8,762 nt of DNA from assembly GCA_947461645.1 (NCBI GenBank), contig CANHMN010000058.1, forward strand, positions 1 through 8,762, written 5' to 3'. Numbering within the stretch: the first letter of the stretch is position 1; the number at the start of each line of letters is the position of its first letter. This stretch comes from Chitinophagaceae bacterium (lineage in GTDB: Bacteria > Bacteroidota > Bacteroidia > Chitinophagales > Chitinophagaceae). Shown here in pieces: positions 7,054 to 8,762 of this stretch. The notes beneath the pieces were generated by a model that saw only the letters and a program-made list of their open reading frames with translations, was not told where the DNA came from and did not search any database. The translations under genes and the position numbers were made by a program.

Positions 7054-7824
7054 GTGAAAACATTCAGACATCAGCACCAAAGACCTAAAAAAAATACCCT
7101 GATCATTGGAAGAGAGGCTGTAATTAAGGCATTGAAGGAAAGAAAACAATTGGAGCGTATTTACATGCAAGCCAACTCGACGGGTGCTTGGGTAGAGGAA
7201 ATTAAAGCCCTAGCCCAAGTGGAATTGGTTCCCATCAACAAAGTGCCTGTAGAAAAGCTGAACAGCTTCAATATCAGTAATCACGAAGGTTGTATTGCGC
7301 AAATAGCCAAGATTCAATACCAGGATTTGCAACAAATCATTTCTTTTGTGGTGGATAAAGGAGAAGTGCCATTGTTTTTGATTTTAGATGGGGTAACAGA
7401 CATCAGAAATATTGGAGCTATTGCCAGAAGTTCCTTTTGCTTCGGAGTAAATGCAATCATCATTCCCGATAAAGGTGTAGGTGCTTTGAATGAAGACGCT
7501 ATACTGACATCAGCCGGCGCTTTGGAAGAAATTGCTGTTTGCAGAGTAGGAAGTTTAATGAAAGCGGTTGATGAACTTCATTTGAATGGCATTCAGGTTT
7601 TTGCCAGTGAAATGACAGCGGAAAAGAATATTGCCCATATTGATTTTACAGTGCCTTCTGCAATTGTGATGGGAGGTGAAGAAAAAGGTATTTATCCTGC
7701 ACTCATGAAAGTATGTGATGAAAAGTTTCGTATACCCATGACCGGTAATTTTGAATCTTTGAATGTATCAGTAGCTACAGGAGTAATATTGTATGAAGTG
7801 ATGCGTCAAAGACAAATCGTTTAA
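7054..7824 (+). CDS. rlmB: SpoU/TrmH-family 2'-O-ribose rRNA methyltransferase, probably 23S rRNA Gm2251 (RlmB)
   Basis: A 256-residue SPOUT methyltransferase using S-adenosylmethionine, close to the usual RlmB length. The N-terminal substrate-binding domain (about 14-90) opens with IIGREAVIKALK, typical of RlmB. The catalytic knotted domain shows motif 1 DGVTDIRNIGAIAR (112-125, with the Asn and Arg expected at the active site), motif 2 AIVMGGEEKGI (203-213) and motif 3 IPMTGNFESLNVSVA (227-241). The exact target nucleotide is inferred; TrmH-family relatives that methylate other rRNA sites share these motifs. The start is GTG. An in-frame TAA lies only two codons upstream, and the next Met is residue 38, inside the substrate-binding domain. 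The HMG-CoA lyase gene follows after 21 bases and is probably co-transcribed. I see no TAnnTTTG box in the 38 bases between the metK terminator and this start. Confidence 0.92.
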   Translation: MKTFRHQHQRPKKNTLIIGREAVIKALKERKQLERIYMQANSTGAWVEEIKALAQVELVPINKVPVEKLNSFNISNHEGCIAQIAKIQYQDLQQIISFVVDKGEVPLFLILDGVTDIRNIGAIARSSFCFGVNAIIIPDKGVGALNEDAILTSAGALEEIAVCRVGSLMKAVDELHLNGIQVFASEMTAEKNIAHIDFTVPSAIVMGGEEKGIYPALMKVCDEKFRIPMTGNFESLNVSVATGVILYEVMRQRQIV

Positions 7825-7845
7825 TTAAAAATAAAAAGTACTGCT

Positions 7846-8694
7846 ATGCTGAAATACGTGGAATGTCCAAGAGATGCTATGCAGGGTTGGAAAACATTTA
7901 TTCCAACAGCACAAAAGATTGCTTACTTGAATACTCTGTTGGAAGTAGGGTTTGATACCATCGATTTCGGAAGTTTTGTTTCTCCTAAAGCTATTCCTCA
8001 AATGGCAGATACGAAAGAAGTATTAAAAGGTCTGAACATTGGAAAAACTCCCTCAAAATTACTTGCCATAGCGGCCAACAAAAGGGGAGTGGACGAGGCG
8101 GTTGTTTTTGATGAAATTGATGTACTGGGTTTTCCTTTTTCTGTATCTGAAACCTTTCAAAAGAGAAATTCCAATGCAACTATTGCTGAATCTTTTGTTC
8201 AATTAAATGAAATCATTGAAATTACCTCAAAGCACAACAAAGAGTTGGTAGTATATATATCTATGGGTTTTGGTAATCCATATGGCGATCTATATCATGA
8301 AGACATTGTGTTGCAATGGGTAGAGAAATTGGTTCAGTCCGGTGTGAAAATCATTTCGTTGGCTGATACTGTTGGATTGGCCAATGCCAACCAGGTTTAT
8401 GCCACAACACATCAATTGATTCAAGCATTCAGGCAAGTCGAAGTTGGTGTTCATTTGCATTCTACTCCAGATAGTTGGAAACCTAAAATTGATGCTGCGA
8501 TTACCGCAGGATGTTTGCGTATTGATGGTGCCATGAAAGGAATTGGTGGTTGTCCGATGGCCGGAAATGACCTAGTTGGAAACATGAATTCTGAACAATT
8601 GATTCCTTATTTTTTACAGAAGGAATTAGTGGCTTCCATCAATTCTACAGCTTTTTCAAATGCTTCCGAGCAAGCATCACATTTATTTCTATAA
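7846..8694 (+). CDS. Hydroxymethylglutaryl-CoA lyase
   Basis: A 282-residue TIM-barrel enzyme of the HMGL-like family, close to bacterial HMG-CoA lyase length. It would split HMG-CoA into acetyl-CoA and acetoacetate in the last step of leucine breakdown. Aligned by eye to the human enzyme, it keeps the catalytic Arg and the metal-binding Asp (PRD, 8-10), the Asp of SLADT (174), the metal-binding HLH pair (His 203 and 205), the flexible-loop Cys of GGCP (236) and the Asn of the GN pair (246). It differs in having ECPRDAMQ where the classical signature is EVGPRDGLQ, and Asp 40 where the classical enzyme has Glu 72. The GSFVSPKAIPQM segment (42-53) and SETFQKRN (101-108) match HMG-CoA lyases rather than homocitrate or isopropylmalate synthases. 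It lies 21 bases after rlmB and 8 bases before the next gene, suggesting a transcript of at least three genes. Confidence 0.92.
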   Translation: MLKYVECPRDAMQGWKTFIPTAQKIAYLNTLLEVGFDTIDFGSFVSPKAIPQMADTKEVLKGLNIGKTPSKLLAIAANKRGVDEAVVFDEIDVLGFPFSVSETFQKRNSNATIAESFVQLNEIIEITSKHNKELVVYISMGFGNPYGDLYHEDIVLQWVEKLVQSGVKIISLADTVGLANANQVYATTHQLIQAFRQVEVGVHLHSTPDSWKPKIDAAITAGCLRIDGAMKGIGGCPMAGNDLVGNMNSEQLIPYFLQKELVASINSTAFSNASEQASHLFL

Positions 8695-8702
8695 ATCTAA
8701 TC

Positions 8703-8762
8703 ATGGAATTCAGGCTTCCCTTTACACCAAAACCCTTTGCTGAAAAAATAACTTTAAACCAG
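8703..8762 (+). CDS. N-terminus of a gene cut by the window edge; possibly a GSCFA-domain protein
   Basis: The first 20 codons of an open frame begin at ATG 8703, 8 bases after the lyase stop, and the spacing and strand fit an operon. The visible protein is MEFRLPFTPKPFAEKITLNQ with no signal peptide. The short beta-strand-like start followed by a KI segment resembles GSCFA-domain proteins of Bacteroidota, in which a GSCF motif usually follows within the next 15 residues. That motif would be outside the window, so the identity is a guess. That a gene starts here is more secure than its family. Confidence 0.4.
   Translation, partial: MEFRLPFTPKPFAEKITLNQ

Overview
The window looks like ordinary chromosomal DNA from a member of the Bacteroidota, probably Chitinophagales or a near relative (inferred from protein character, not tested). 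The supporting signs are AT-rich DNA, no usable Shine-Dalgarno sequences before most starts, promoter-like TAnnTTTG boxes, a DUF4270 lipoprotein, a short glycogen-synthase-like protein next to panC, and an HMG-CoA lyase with the ECPRDAMQ signature that I associate with this phylum. I see no mobile element, CRISPR array, tRNA or rRNA. Coding density is high and no gap without a gene exceeds 200 bases.

Left part (1-3042): the 3' part of a MutS2 ATPase gene enters from the left edge and ends at 1083 without the C-terminal Smr nuclease domain. It converges on a minus-strand pair. These are panC (pantothenate synthetase, GTG start) followed by a multi-spanning flippase-like membrane protein of the LPG-synthase-TM/UPF0104 family. 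The panD gene that I recall accompanying panC in many Bacteroidota is not between them.

Middle (3043-5653): a 195-base divergent spacer carries one TAnnTTTG box on each strand. To its right are a 270-residue protein homologous only to the N-terminal domain of glycogen/starch synthase, with its sugar-nucleotide motifs degenerate, and a large DUF4270 lipoprotein. The two genes probably form one transcript, which ends at a clear hairpin terminator.

Right part (5649-8762): metK (S-adenosylmethionine synthetase) has its own promoter, whose -33 box lies inside the 3' arm of the preceding terminator, and it ends in its own hairpin terminator. Next comes a tightly spaced set: a SpoU-type rRNA 2'-O-methyltransferase (probably RlmB, GTG start), an HMG-CoA lyase (leucine degradation), and the first 20 codons of another gene. 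MetK makes the methyl donor that the RlmB-type enzyme uses, but a terminator separates them, so I do not infer co-regulation.

Most of the window is housekeeping. The best candidate for undescribed biology is the degenerate glycogen-synthase-like protein paired with the DUF4270 lipoprotein. The lineage-specific active-site changes in the HMG-CoA lyase and the Smr-less MutS2 come next.
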